DNA of 64,000 nucleotides from Longimicrobiales bacterium (GCA_028823235.1 JAPKBW010000014.1:1-64000); one strand, 5' to 3'; positions 24,211 through 34,101 are shown, counted from the stretch's first letter. Notes: generated by a model from the letters alone, not told the origin. Translations and numbers: made by a program.

Positions 24211-25735
24211 CGCGGTCCGGACGCTCGCTGCTGTCGGAGATGTCCTCCGGTCAGCCGACCTCCTCCGGGAACAGGTTGGCCCGGGGGACGTCGTCGTTCA
24301 GGGTGTTGCCCTGGACTCGCGCGCGTGTCGTCCGGGTGACCTCTTCCTCGCGTGGGAGGGGCTCCGTTTTGACGCACACGACTTCGTCGCCGCAGCAGCG
24401 GAAGCAGGCGCGGTTGCCGCGATCGTCGAACGCCGAGTCGATGTCGATTTGCCTCAGCTCGTGGTCCACAACGGCCGTCGGGCCGCGGCGCTTGCGAGCT
24501 CCGCCGTAATGGGTGACCCGGGGAACGAGATGTTCACGGTTGCAGTCACTGGGACGAACGGGAAGTCGTCTACCGCGATGCTCATCCGGCATCTCTTGTC
24601 GCCGGATTTGCCGACCGGGATGATCGGGACGTTTGGACTGTTCGACGAAGAAGGCTTTCGGCCCGGTACCGAGGGGCTGACCACTCCCGATCCTGTTCAG
24701 TTGGCGGGTTGGATGCGCGACCTCTCGGACCGCGGCGTTCGCGCTGTCGTGATGGAAGCTTCATCCCATGCACTGGATCAGAACCGACTGGACGGCATCG
24801 AGTTCGACGTCGGCGTATTCACGAACCTGTCGCAGGACCACCTGGACTACCACGAGACCATGGAGGCCTATCGCACCGCCAAGGTCCGTCTGGTCGACCT
24901 GGTCTCCGGAGACGGTGACATCGTGGTCAACGCCGGGGATCCCGCGTGGGACGGGTTGAATGATGATGCTCGGACGGTTCGCCTGTATGCGGACGCAGAT
25001 CGCGTTTCAAATTGCGGCCCGGTTCATCTACTGGCTTCGTTCATTGGTCCGGCCGAGACCGGATCGGGTTCGAGAGCCGGAACGACCTTTGGTCTGGTTG
25101 TCGACGGAGACGTCGAGAACATGACGATCGTGCGGACGCCTTACCGTGGACGCTTCAACGTCGAGAACACACTCGCGGCGATCGCTACTGCGCTGATTGC
25201 CGGTGTGCCGCTCAACCGCATCGTTGAACGTCTCGCCGATGCCCCGGTCATTCCCGGACGACTGGAGCAGGTCTTCGACGGTTTCGACGTCCTCATCGAC
25301 TTTGCACACACGCCCGGTGCGCTGGAGGCAACGCTGTCTGCGCTTCGGCCCACTGTGCCCGGCAAGCTGATTGTGGTTGTCGGTGCTGGCGGTGACCGTG
25401 ATACGACGAAGCGCGCGGCGATGGGTGAAGTCGCGGGCCGGCTCTCGGATGTTGTCGTCCTGACATCGGACAACCCTCGGACTGAGGACCCCGAGGCGAT
25501 CATCGACGATGTCGCCGAAGGTCTCAGTGGCAAAGACTTTTACCGAATCACGGATCGCCGAGACGCGATTCGCAAGGCATTGACCCTCGCCGAGTCACTT
25601 GAAGACACGGTGCTTTTGGCGGGGAAGGGGCACGAAACCTACCAAGTGCTCGGCACCGAGAAGGTCCCGTTCGACGAACGCGAAGTCGCGCGCGAGGTAG
25701 CCCGTGATCTGTGGTGGTTCGAGGGGTCGGCATGA
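24203..25735 (+). CDS. murE: UDP-MurNAc-L-Ala-D-Glu:meso-diaminopimelate ligase MurE
   Basis: MurE (510 aa) adds the third amino acid of the peptidoglycan stem peptide in the cytoplasm. The three Mur ligase domains are visible: the N-terminal UDP-binding part (ALDSRACRPGDLF), the ATPase with VTGTNGKSSTAML and a carbamylated-Lys region (EAYRTAKVRLVD), and the C-terminal domain. The motif DNPRTEDP is the meso-DAP-type selector (DNPR), so the wall is of the meso-diaminopimelate type. ATG 24203 overlaps the ftsI stop, and the stop overlaps murF as ATGA. Confidence 0.97.
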   Translation: MSDAVRTLAAVGDVLRSADLLREQVGPGDVVVQGVALDSRACRPGDLFLAWEGLRFDAHDFVAAAAEAGAVAAIVERRVDVDLPQLVVHNGRRAAALASSAVMGDPGNEMFTVAVTGTNGKSSTAMLIRHLLSPDLPTGMIGTFGLFDEEGFRPGTEGLTTPDPVQLAGWMRDLSDRGVRAVVMEASSHALDQNRLDGIEFDVGVFTNLSQDHLDYHETMEAYRTAKVRLVDLVSGDGDIVVNAGDPAWDGLNDDARTVRLYADADRVSNCGPVHLLASFIGPAETGSGSRAGTTFGLVVDGDVENMTIVRTPYRGRFNVENTLAAIATALIAGVPLNRIVERLADAPVIPGRLEQVFDGFDVLIDFAHTPGALEATLSALRPTVPGKLIVVVGAGGDRDTTKRAAMGEVAGRLSDVVVLTSDNPRTEDPEAIIDDVAEGLSGKDFYRITDRRDAIRKALTLAESLEDTVLLAGKGHETYQVLGTEKVPFDEREVAREVARDLWWFEGSA

Positions 25736-27123
25736 GCGCCTTCGCCTGGACCGACGAGACGGTGCGCCGTGCGCTGGGCCTGCGGGTCGAACTGGCCGAG
25801 GAAGGAGTTAACTTCGGCGGCGTTTCGACGGACTCCCGTTCGGTGGCTGCGGGCGACCTCTATGTCGCGCTCGTTGGTGAGCACTTCGATGGTCACGACT
25901 TCGTGGCCGATGCGCTCTCGAAGGGCGCGGGTGCCGCGGTTGTGTCCCGACCTGCTCCGGGCGACCCGGGTGGCCGATTGTATCCGGTCGACGACACACT
26001 CGAAGCCCTCGGAAGGCTCGCGGCCCACCGGCGTCAGAAGCTCTCGGCACCCGTTGTTGCCATCACAGGGTCATCCGGTAAGACCTCGACGAAAGAGATG
26101 ACGGCCGCGGCCCTAGGATCGAAGTTGCGGGTGCACGCGACCCGCGCGAATCTGAACAACCGCATCGGCATGCCGATGACGTTGCTGGCTGTGTCGGACG
26201 ATGCAGAAGTCGTGGTGCTCGAGCTCGGCACCAATGAGCCCGGAGAGATTCGGGCCCTCGCGCAGGTCGCTCGGCCCGACGTGGCGGTCATTACCACGGT
26301 CGGAGAGAGCCATCTGGAGAAGCTCGGTTCGCTCGAGGGCGTGCTGGACGAGAAGCTGGACCTGCTTCGCCACCTGTCGGATGGCGGCCGTTGTATCGTT
26401 GGCGATGAGCCATCGGTTCTGGCAGGGCGCGCACGGGCCCTCTGCCCGAGAGTGCGAGTCGTCGGCTGGAGCGATCGCGCCGCCGAGTGCGACCGACCCT
26501 CGAATGCGGTGGTCGATGTGTTTGGGGGTTACGCCTTCGAATGGCGCGGACATAGGGTCTCTGCCCCAATGGTGGGTCGGCATGCCGCCTCGAACGCGCT
26601 GCTGGCCCTGACGATTTCGGATCTACTGGGTGTCCCGGCTCGTGACGCAGTTCGTGGACTCGCGAGCGCCGACACCGGCTCGATGCGCGGTGAGTTCCAG
26701 CGTATCGGGGACCTCACCGTGATCGTCGACTGTTACAACGCCAACCCGCAAAGCGTGCTGGCATCGCTCGACGTGCTCGAGGAGCAGGGCTCGGCGACAC
26801 GGCGTGCTGCGGTTCTCGGCTCCATGCTCGAGCTCGGCGATGCGACCCAGGGCCTACATGAGCGCGTGCTGGTTGACGCGCTCGAGCGAGATATCGACGT
26901 CCTCGTGCTCACGGGGGCTTTCGCGGCGGCTGCGGCGGGACTGGGTGTTTCGGCCACGGGTTCGAAGCGGATCGTGGTCGCGACCGAATGGGCCGACGCG
27001 TATCCGGAGCTTCGCTCCCGTCTAGATGGGTCGGAAGTCGTGCTGCTGAAGGCGTCTCGTGGAATCGCGCTGGAAGGGCTTCTTCCACTGCTCCAAGCAG
27101 ACTATTCCCCGAGAGAGGCCTGA
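25732..27123 (+). CDS. murF: UDP-MurNAc-tripeptide:D-alanyl-D-alanine ligase MurF
   Basis: MurF (463 aa) adds D-Ala-D-Ala to the UDP-MurNAc tripeptide. It has the N-terminal domain (GVSTDSRSVAAGDLYVAL), the ATP site ITGSSGKTSTKEM, the segment ATRANLNNRIGMP, and the C-terminal part with DCYNANPQSVLASL, diagnostic of MurF among Mur ligases. Starting at ATG 25732 (ATGA overlap with murE) fits better than an upstream GTG. The stop overlaps the mraY start by one base (TGATG). The D-Ala-D-Ala ligase that supplies its substrate is not encoded in this cluster. Confidence 0.97.
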   Translation: MSAFAWTDETVRRALGLRVELAEEGVNFGGVSTDSRSVAAGDLYVALVGEHFDGHDFVADALSKGAGAAVVSRPAPGDPGGRLYPVDDTLEALGRLAAHRRQKLSAPVVAITGSSGKTSTKEMTAAALGSKLRVHATRANLNNRIGMPMTLLAVSDDAEVVVLELGTNEPGEIRALAQVARPDVAVITTVGESHLEKLGSLEGVLDEKLDLLRHLSDGGRCIVGDEPSVLAGRARALCPRVRVVGWSDRAAECDRPSNAVVDVFGGYAFEWRGHRVSAPMVGRHAASNALLALTISDLLGVPARDAVRGLASADTGSMRGEFQRIGDLTVIVDCYNANPQSVLASLDVLEEQGSATRRAAVLGSMLELGDATQGLHERVLVDALERDIDVLVLTGAFAAAAAGLGVSATGSKRIVVATEWADAYPELRSRLDGSEVVLLKASRGIALEGLLPLLQADYSPREA

Positions 27124-28229
27124 TGCTCTATCACCTGCTTCCAAGTCTCTCCGACTCGTTCGGCGTCCTGAACGTGTTCATGTACATCTCGTTCCGCGCC
27201 GCCGGAGCTGTCGTCACCTCGCTGGTCATCGCGTTCGCGTTCGGTCCGGGCGTCATCCGCCGCCTTCAGCGTGCCAACGTAGGGCAGGTGGTGCGTGAGG
27301 TCGGTCCGGAGACGCACCTAGTGAAGTCAGGGACGCCGACGATGGGCGGGTTGATCATCATCGCGGCGACGACGATATCGACGCTACTCTGGGCCCGCCT
27401 CGACAACTGGTACGTCATCCTGGCCGTCATCTCACTCTTGTGGATGGGCGCGATCGGCTTTCTCGATGACTACCTGAAGGTGGTGCGGGGCGAGACACGT
27501 GGTCTGATCGCCCGTTACAAAATGATCGGACAGTGGACTTTCGGGCTCGGGCTTGGTGCCTTCCTCGTCTGGAACCCTATCTCTTCGCATCCGACGACTT
27601 GGACTTCAGTCCCTTTCTTCGCAGACGCCGCCGCAGCCTTTCCTGTTTCGATCTTCATCCTCTTTACGGCGACGGTGGTCTCGGGCTCCTCCAACGCCGT
27701 GAACCTGACCGACGGTCTCGATGGACTGGCAGCGGGCCTGACCACGATTTCGGCCATGACCCTCGGTCTCTTCGCCTATATCGCGGGCCGAGTCGACATG
27801 TCCGCTTATCTCGGCTTCTTCTACCTAGAGGGCGCCGGTGAACTCACAATTTTCGCCCTAGCACTGGCCGGTGGAGCGCTCGGCTTTCTCTGGTTCAACA
27901 CGCACCCGGCGGAAGTCTTCATGGGCGACACCGGGTCGCTGGCCCTCGGAGGAGCTCTCGGCGTCATGGCGATCCTGCTGAAAGCCGAGTTCCTGCTCGT
28001 GATCGTCGGTGGCGTGTTCGTTCTCGAAACGCTGTCGGTGATCGTGCAGAAAGGTTGGTTCAAATACACGAAACGTCGGTTCGGGGAGGGGCGCCGCGTC
28101 TTCAGGATGGCCCCGATTCACCACCACTTCGAGCTCCTCGGATGGTCCGAGTCTAAGGTCGTCATCCGCTTCTGGATCGTCGGTGTCCTGTTCGCGATGG
28201 TCGCGATTAGCACCCTGAAGATCCGGTGA
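27123..28229 (+). CDS. mraY: Phospho-N-acetylmuramoyl-pentapeptide transferase MraY
   Basis: MraY (368 aa) is the ten-helix inner-membrane enzyme that loads phospho-MurNAc-pentapeptide onto undecaprenyl phosphate, making lipid I. Key segments are KSGTPTMGG, the catalytic Asp pair in FLDDYLKV, NAVNLTDGLDGLA, HPAEVFMGDTGSL and the HHHFE motif near the end. All are intact. The start is ATG 27123, overlapping the murF stop; the frame extends upstream into murF but without membrane character. 40 bases separate it from murD, the widest gap inside the mur part of the cluster. Confidence 0.97.
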   Translation: MLYHLLPSLSDSFGVLNVFMYISFRAAGAVVTSLVIAFAFGPGVIRRLQRANVGQVVREVGPETHLVKSGTPTMGGLIIIAATTISTLLWARLDNWYVILAVISLLWMGAIGFLDDYLKVVRGETRGLIARYKMIGQWTFGLGLGAFLVWNPISSHPTTWTSVPFFADAAAAFPVSIFILFTATVVSGSSNAVNLTDGLDGLAAGLTTISAMTLGLFAYIAGRVDMSAYLGFFYLEGAGELTIFALALAGGALGFLWFNTHPAEVFMGDTGSLALGGALGVMAILLKAEFLLVIVGGVFVLETLSVIVQKGWFKYTKRRFGEGRRVFRMAPIHHHFELLGWSESKVVIRFWIVGVLFAMVAISTLKIR

Positions 28230-28269
28230 GCGAATTACATGCGATCACGGGAAGCGGTGAAGCGATTTG

Positions 28270-29640
28270 ATGGACCTGTCAGGAAAGAACATTGCTGTCA
28301 TTGGTATCGGGGCCAGCGGAATCGCCGCTGCCCGATTGGCCGTTGAGAAGGGAGGAGACGTCTATGTCTCGGATTCGCGCACGAATGATGCAGTTACAGC
28401 TGGTGGAACCGATCTCGGAGATGCCGGAATCACCGTCGAGCTGGGAGGACACGACATCGAACGGATGGTCGGCGCCGACATCGTCGTCACCAGTCCAGGA
28501 ATCTCGCCGGACAGTCCAGTGCTTCGATCGCTCGCTCAGCGCGACGTGCGATGGATCTCCGAGCCTGAGTTCGCCGCACGGTTCTACTCAGGTTCACTGA
28601 TCGGAATCACCGGGACCAATGGAAAGACAACCACCACGCTGCTGGTCGATCACCTCCTCCGAGCTTCGGGGATCCGAAGTGCGGCGGGCGGGAACGTCGG
28701 CGGAGGGCTGGCACCTCCGGCGTCGGATCTCGCCCGTGCGAGTGATCAGCCAGACTGGATCGTGCTCGAGATGAGCTCGTTTCAGCTGGCGGGTGTGGAG
28801 ACGTTCCGTCCGGACATTGGCCTGGTCACGAACCTGTCACCGGATCATCTCGATCGGTACGACGGGGTCGACTCCTACTACGCCGACAAAGCGAGACTCT
28901 TCGACAACGCTGATCCCGACAGCGTGTGGGTCCTTCCTGCAGCCGACCGCAAGGTCGCCCAGCTCGCGGGGAAGGCACCCGGCGCCCGTTTCCATTTTGG
29001 AGGTGGCTCCGAAAGCGACGCTTTCGTGGAAGGAGACATGTTCACGCTGCGGCACCAGGGTGAGCTCGAAGAGCTCCTCCCGTTGTCTGAGTTCCCGCTC
29101 CTCGGAGCGCACAACGTGACCAACGCGCTCGGGGCGGCACTCGTTGCACGCCTGGCCGGAGCTGGACCGGGTGGCATTACCGCAGGCCTCGGGTCCGCAA
29201 ATGCTCTGCCGCACCGTCTCGCGCCCGTCGCAGACATCGACTCGGTGCTCTGGGTGAATGACTCGAAGGCCACCAACGTAGCTGCAACCGGCAGCGCGCT
29301 CGCGAGTTTCGATCGCCCCGTGGTCCTGCTGCTCGGTGGGAAAGACAAAGGGGAGGCGTTTGAGGCTCTGGTGGAGCCCATTTCAGGCCGCGTGAAAGCG
29401 GTCCTGGCGTACGGCGCGGTTCGCGAGCGAGCCTTTGAGGAGCTGACGAACCTCGGTGGTGTCTCCCTCGTCATCGAACCCGTCGAAGGCGCCCTCGATC
29501 GGGTCGTTGCCCGAGCCAGTGAGATCGCTTCACCCGGAGACGTCGTGCTGCTCTCTCCCGCCTGCTCCAGTTTCGACATGTACGAGAGCTACGAGCATCG
29601 TGGCCGGCACTTTGCTGAACTCGTCGGGAGACTCGCATGA
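28270..29640 (+). CDS. murD: UDP-MurNAc-L-alanine:D-glutamate ligase MurD
   Basis: MurD (456 aa) adds D-glutamate to UDP-MurNAc-L-Ala. The N-terminal nucleotide fold reads IAVIGIGASGIAAARLA, and the ATP site is GITGTNGKTTTTLLVDHLL. Later come FQLAGVETFRPDIGLVTNLS with DHLDRY and the C-terminal LWVNDSKATN and LLGGKDKG motifs typical of MurD. I start at ATG 28270; a TTG one codon earlier is also in frame. A GGTGAAG ribosome site lies 10 bases upstream. The stop overlaps ftsW by ATGA. Confidence 0.97.
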   Translation: MDLSGKNIAVIGIGASGIAAARLAVEKGGDVYVSDSRTNDAVTAGGTDLGDAGITVELGGHDIERMVGADIVVTSPGISPDSPVLRSLAQRDVRWISEPEFAARFYSGSLIGITGTNGKTTTTLLVDHLLRASGIRSAAGGNVGGGLAPPASDLARASDQPDWIVLEMSSFQLAGVETFRPDIGLVTNLSPDHLDRYDGVDSYYADKARLFDNADPDSVWVLPAADRKVAQLAGKAPGARFHFGGGSESDAFVEGDMFTLRHQGELEELLPLSEFPLLGAHNVTNALGAALVARLAGAGPGGITAGLGSANALPHRLAPVADIDSVLWVNDSKATNVAATGSALASFDRPVVLLLGGKDKGEAFEALVEPISGRVKAVLAYGAVRERAFEELTNLGGVSLVIEPVEGALDRVVARASEIASPGDVVLLSPACSSFDMYESYEHRGRHFAELVGRLA

Positions 29641-30812
29641 CCGCGCGCCCAGTCGACCTCGCACCCATCGGGTCGGTTGGACTGCCGGTATCGGGGTTGG
29701 GCCGCGGATGGGAGGCGTCGACGATCATGGGGCTGACCCTGCTGATTCTCTCGGTCGGTCTCGTCACGCTCTATAGCGCCTCTTCTGTCTTCGCGATCTC
29801 TCAGGGAGAGGCAGACACCTTTTACGTCTTTCGCCAGGCGCAGGGTGCGCTCTTCGGGCTTTGTGTCCTCGCGGTCTGTGCGTGGGTGCCGTACCGCTTT
29901 TGGCTGCATGCCGCGTGGCCGCTCCTCGGGTTGAGCATTCTGCTCCTGTTGCTGTGTGTCCTGCCTTGGACCTATGGCATTGCCCCTGTGCGCAACGGCG
30001 CCCGTCGCTGGCTGATCCTCGGTGTTTCGTTCCAGCCATCAGAAATCGCCAAGATCGCGATCGTCGTATGGACGGCTGCGATCGCGGTAAGGAAGACGGA
30101 TCAATTCCATTCACTGCGACGAGGGTTGCTTCCGTTCTTCGCTGTATGGGCCATCGTAATCGGATTGGTCGCACTCGAGCCTGACATGTCTACCGCGATG
30201 GTTATCACCATGCTGGGCATCCTGGTTGTCTTTGCCGCCGGCGCTCGCTTCGGACACTTCGTGTTCCTCGCGCTGCTGGTGTCGCCTGTCATGTATGTGA
30301 TGCTGCAGGTCGACTTCCGAGCCAAGCGAATGCAGAGCTTTCTGAATCCGCTGGCGGATGAGGCGGGGAGTGGCTATCAGGTCACGCAATCGCTCATTGC
30401 CTTTGGATCCGGCGGCATCACCGGTGTCGGCTTCGGGGAAGGGAGGCAGAAGTACGGATTCCTTCCGGAATCTCACAATGACTTCATCTTCGCGATGATC
30501 GGTGAGGAGTGGGGTCTGCTCGGGGTGGCGCTGCTCGCGGTTTTCTACGTCACGATCGTACTGGTGGGGTTCCGTATCGCGAGCCGTGCTCCGGACCTAT
30601 TCGGAGAGCTTCTCGCGGTTGGGTTCACCAGCCTGATTGCGGTGCAGGCGATCTTGCACATGGCCGTCGGCCTCGCGCTGGCACCGGCGACTGGGCTGGC
30701 ATTGCCGCTGGTCTCCTACGGTCGCTCGAACCTGATCATCACCCTGATGGCCCTGGGGATTATCATGTCTGTCGCGCGGGCGGCACCGGGGGGAAAGGCA
30801 GCGCATGTCTGA
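29637..30812 (+). CDS. ftsW: Septal peptidoglycan polymerase FtsW
   Basis: FtsW (391 aa) is the SEDS-family glycosyltransferase that polymerises lipid II at the septum with FtsI. Ten membrane helices can be traced after a 30-residue cytoplasmic start. SEDS features are LYSASSVFAISQG near the first helix, RRWLILGVSFQPSEIAKIA, the long periplasmic loop with VTQSLIAFGSGGITGVGFGEG and the Asp-containing SHNDFIFAMIGEEWG, and ATGLALPLVSYGRSNLI. The last motif has Arg-Ser where many FtsW have Gly-Ser. It starts at ATG 29637 overlapping murD and overlaps murG by 8 bases. Confidence 0.96.
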   Translation: MTARPVDLAPIGSVGLPVSGLGRGWEASTIMGLTLLILSVGLVTLYSASSVFAISQGEADTFYVFRQAQGALFGLCVLAVCAWVPYRFWLHAAWPLLGLSILLLLLCVLPWTYGIAPVRNGARRWLILGVSFQPSEIAKIAIVVWTAAIAVRKTDQFHSLRRGLLPFFAVWAIVIGLVALEPDMSTAMVITMLGILVVFAAGARFGHFVFLALLVSPVMYVMLQVDFRAKRMQSFLNPLADEAGSGYQVTQSLIAFGSGGITGVGFGEGRQKYGFLPESHNDFIFAMIGEEWGLLGVALLAVFYVTIVLVGFRIASRAPDLFGELLAVGFTSLIAVQAILHMAVGLALAPATGLALPLVSYGRSNLIITLMALGIIMSVARAAPGGKAAHV

Positions 30813-31950
30813 GCCCGGCCCTGTCGTTGTGCTGTCCGGCGGAGGTACCGGCGGTCATCTCTACCCAGCGCTGGCCATCGCAGACGCACTCCGGTCTGCA
30901 CGACCAGACGTTCGCGTCGTATTAGTGGGTGCTCGGCGCGGACTTGAAGCACGGGTGCTGCCCGAACGAGGCGAGGAGCATGTTCTTCTTCCCCTGCACG
31001 GCATCGACCGCAAGCGTCCACTCTCGAGCTGGCGAGCGATCTCGGGCCTTGCGGTCGGCCTTGTCCGCGTCTCGCGCCTTTTCGCTCAGATCCGGCCTGA
31101 GGTCGTCGTCGTAACCGGGGGATACGCGGGGGCCGCAGCTGGAATCGCAGCGGGACTCATGGGCATACCGCTCGTCTTGCAAGAACAGAATTCGTATCCG
31201 GGTGCAGTCACCCGCCTGCTGACCCGCTTCGCGGCGCGCGTCCACCTGGCCTATCCGGAGGCGATCCGCCTGCTCCCCGCCGCAGCATCCCGCTGTGTCG
31301 TCAGCGGAAATCCCGTCCGTGACCGGTCCACCATGGGTCGTGCAGCGGCGCGTCGATCCCTTGGCCTCCCGGAAGATGTGACGCTAACCTTCGTCACCGG
31401 CGGCAGTCAGGGATCACTGGCCTTGAATCGTGGGGTGACTTCGTACGTGGAAGGGGTATCTAGAGGAGACGTGCTACGGCCCGAGTTGCTGCACGTGCTC
31501 TGGGCGACGGGACGGAAACACTTCGATTCCGTTCAGGCCGCGCTCGATGCGATCGGAACGCTCGAATGGGTGCACCCGCTCCCCTACATCGAAGACATGC
31601 CAGGTGCTTTAGCCGCGTCGGATTTCGCACTGTGCCGGTCCGGCGCTATGACGACTGCGGAGCTGTTGAATGAAGGGCTTCCCGCGATCCTGGTGCCGCT
31701 CCCGACCGCTGCCGAGGACCACCAGACCTGCAACGCCCGGGCGCTTGAGGCTGCCGGGGCCGCTCGAGTGCTCCCCGAGTCCGAGATGACTGCTGAACGG
31801 CTCGGCGCAGAGCTGTTCACCATGGTTCGGAGCCGTACTGAGCTCGCGCAGATGCGAACGAACGCACTCGAACGCGCTCGGCCAGACGCAACGCGCATAA
31901 TCGCCTCCGATCTTGTCACCATGCTCTCGCCCGATCGGAGAGCCACATGA
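30805..31950 (+). CDS. murG: UDP-GlcNAc:lipid I N-acetylglucosaminyltransferase MurG
   Basis: MurG (381 aa) converts lipid I to lipid II on the inner face of the membrane. It is a two-domain GT-B enzyme. The N-terminal glycine-rich loop is LSGGGTGGHLYPALAIADAL; the acceptor side has EQNSYPGAVTRLL; the second loop is VTGGSQGSLALNR, and the donor-site part is CRSGAMTTAELLNEGLPAILVP. All match MurG. ATG 30805 lies inside the ftsW end, and the stop overlaps murC as ATGA. Confidence 0.97.
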   Translation: MSEPGPVVVLSGGGTGGHLYPALAIADALRSARPDVRVVLVGARRGLEARVLPERGEEHVLLPLHGIDRKRPLSSWRAISGLAVGLVRVSRLFAQIRPEVVVVTGGYAGAAAGIAAGLMGIPLVLQEQNSYPGAVTRLLTRFAARVHLAYPEAIRLLPAAASRCVVSGNPVRDRSTMGRAAARRSLGLPEDVTLTFVTGGSQGSLALNRGVTSYVEGVSRGDVLRPELLHVLWATGRKHFDSVQAALDAIGTLEWVHPLPYIEDMPGALAASDFALCRSGAMTTAELLNEGLPAILVPLPTAAEDHQTCNARALEAAGAARVLPESEMTAERLGAELFTMVRSRTELAQMRTNALERARPDATRIIASDLVTMLSPDRRAT

Positions 31951-33356
31951 CCGGTCCGCTTGATCTCCGCTCGCTCAGCGATGAGCGTCCGGTGCACTTC
32001 ATGGGCGTGGGTGGTGCAGGAATGTTTCCGCTGGCGGAGCTTCTGCTCCGTAGCGGGGGCCGCGTGAGTGGCTGTGACATGAAGGCGAGTCAGGCGCTCG
32101 AGGATTTGGAAGCACTGGGGGGGCTCGTTTCCGTCGGCCACGATGCAACTCACGTAGAACGGGCCTCCGCACTGGTGGTGACCGCCGCGGTTCCTGGTGA
32201 TCATCCGGAGATTCAATCTGCGCGGAATGCGGGGACCCCCGTCCTGAAGCGAGCGGAGGCTTTGGGTGCATGGGTGTCTCAGGGGACGGTCGTGGGGATT
32301 GCAGGCACGCACGGAAAGACCACAACGGCGGCCATGACCACGGAAATTCTGGCTGCGGCTGGCCAGAACCCTACTGGACTGGTTGGCGGGCGCGTCGCGG
32401 AGTGGGGTGGAAACTTGCGCTACGGTTCGCAGGACCTGTTCGTGGTCGAGGCCGACGAATACGACCGCTCGTTCCACACGTTGTCGCCTGATATCGCTGT
32501 CGTGACGAACCTCGAGGCCGATCACCTCGACATATATGGTGACCTAGATGGCGTGCGGAGGAGCTTCCTTGAGTTCCTCGCCGGCGTGCGGGGTGGCGGA
32601 CGGGTGGTCGTCTGCGCCGACGATCACGGAGCGTCCGCTCTGCTCCCGATCATTGGCCCATCTGGGTACACTTACGGTACGGCAGCCGGCTCAATGCTGC
32701 GCGCAACGGATATCACGGTTGTCGACGGGGAGACCTGCTGCGTGGTCTACGAAGAGGGAATCCGGGCAGGGACGTTGACGCTCGGCATGGGCGGCCGGCA
32801 CAACCTGCTCAATGCTCTGGCCGCCGCGGCTTCCGCCCGTGCGCTCGACGCAGATTGGTCTGACATCCTCACGACTCTGGCAAGCTTCGCAGGTGTCGGG
32901 CGCCGTTTCGAGCAGATCGGAGAGGCCGCGGGAGTCCTGGTGATCGACGACTACGCTCATCACCCCACAGAAGTCGGGGCGGCACTCCGGGCTGCTCGCT
33001 CCATGTACGCCGATCGACGAATCGTCGCAGTATTCCAGCCCCACCTCTTTTCGCGGACTCAGGAGTTCGCCCGCGAGTTCGGTGAATCTCTCGCCATCGC
33101 GGATGCCGTTTGGGTGACGGACATCTTTCCGGCACGTGAGGCGCCGATTCCGGGCGTGACCGGCCAGACCATTGTCGACGCGACGGTGACGGCCGGTGCG
33201 GCCAGTGTCGCGTATGTCCCGGTGCTCGCCGAGGTAGCCTCGGCGGTGGCTTCGGATCTCGCCTACGGTGATGTCGTGCTGACGCTCGGGGCGGGCTCGA
33301 TCGAGTCGCTGGGTCCGCAACTCCTCAGTGCATTGGGGGAGCCGACTCATGCGTAG
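31947..33356 (+). CDS. murC: UDP-N-acetylmuramate:L-alanine ligase MurC
   Basis: MurC (469 aa) starts the stem peptide by adding L-Ala to UDP-MurNAc. It shows the N-terminal fold VHFMGVGGAGMFPLAELLL, the ATP site GIAGTHGKTTTAAMTTEIL, the segment VEADEYDRSFHTLSPD and the C-terminal DDYAHHPTEVGAAL and FQPHLFSRTQEF motifs, all typical of MurC. In many bacteria murB and ddl follow murC; here ftsQ follows directly, with an 8-base overlap. Confidence 0.97.
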   Translation: MTGPLDLRSLSDERPVHFMGVGGAGMFPLAELLLRSGGRVSGCDMKASQALEDLEALGGLVSVGHDATHVERASALVVTAAVPGDHPEIQSARNAGTPVLKRAEALGAWVSQGTVVGIAGTHGKTTTAAMTTEILAAAGQNPTGLVGGRVAEWGGNLRYGSQDLFVVEADEYDRSFHTLSPDIAVVTNLEADHLDIYGDLDGVRRSFLEFLAGVRGGGRVVVCADDHGASALLPIIGPSGYTYGTAAGSMLRATDITVVDGETCCVVYEEGIRAGTLTLGMGGRHNLLNALAAAASARALDADWSDILTTLASFAGVGRRFEQIGEAAGVLVIDDYAHHPTEVGAALRAARSMYADRRIVAVFQPHLFSRTQEFAREFGESLAIADAVWVTDIFPAREAPIPGVTGQTIVDATVTAGAASVAYVPVLAEVASAVASDLAYGDVVLTLGAGSIESLGPQLLSALGEPTHA

Positions 33357-34086
33357 AGAGCTCAAAATCCTGGGTCTGACTCTGGCCCTGAGTCCGGTGG
33401 TGATCTGTGGGCCAAGGGCGCTCGATGCCATGGCCGCATTGGAGACCTTTCGGATTTCTGCGTCTGAGATCGAGGTCATTGGGGTACAGTACATCACTCC
33501 GGGATCGGTGATTGAGCAGATGGATCTCGGTCAGTTTGCGTCTGTTTGGGGCGACCGCGAGACCTGGGCGGAGCGACTTTCCACCCACCCCCTGATCCTG
33601 GATGCAGATGTTCGTCGTCGCCTTCCGAACGGCCTGAGAGTGACTGTCGTCGAGCGGCGTCCTGTCGCTCTGGCGCCGACCCCCACGCTTGAACCAGTGG
33701 ACGCCGAGGGCTTCCGGCTCCCGATCGATCCGACCGTCCACCGGATGGATCTGCCCATCATCATGTCGGAGCTCTATCCAGAGGCTGAGGCGCCGGTCTT
33801 TCCCGACGAGGTCAGGAATCTCGCCGTCGAACTCGAAGCGCTCACGATCGCTGACGGGAAGTTCGTCCAGAACGTGTCGAGTATTGAGCGGGCAGCTGAC
33901 GGGTCACTGCGAGTTCACCTGATCAAGCCCTCCGTCGAGTTCCTGATTCCCGAGGGGACGCCTGTGGTCCGGCTCCGTGAAGCCCAGGCCGCCCTTCGAC
34001 ACGCCATGTCCCAGAACCCAGGCCACGTCCCTGCGGTCATTGATCTACGTTTTTCGGGCCAGGTCGTGGTCCGTCGCGTCCGGTAG
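33349..34086 (+). CDS. ftsQ: Cell division protein FtsQ
   Basis: A 245-residue bitopic membrane protein in the ftsQ position between murC and ftsA. ATG 33349 with GGGGGAG upstream is the best start; a GTG 21 bases earlier is less likely. A membrane helix near residues 8-25 (LGLTLALSPVVICG) is followed by a POTRA-like domain (FRISASEIEVIGVQYITPGSV), then NGLRVTVVERRPVAL and a beta-rich C-terminal domain. FtsQ scaffolds FtsB/FtsL and FtsWI in the periplasm. The call rests on topology, POTRA pattern and place. Confidence 0.9.
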   Translation: MRRELKILGLTLALSPVVICGPRALDAMAALETFRISASEIEVIGVQYITPGSVIEQMDLGQFASVWGDRETWAERLSTHPLILDADVRRRLPNGLRVTVVERRPVALAPTPTLEPVDAEGFRLPIDPTVHRMDLPIIMSELYPEAEAPVFPDEVRNLAVELEALTIADGKFVQNVSSIERAADGSLRVHLIKPSVEFLIPEGTPVVRLREAQAALRHAMSQNPGHVPAVIDLRFSGQVVVRRVR

Positions 34087-34101
34087 CGAGAGAAACTCCT
34101 T

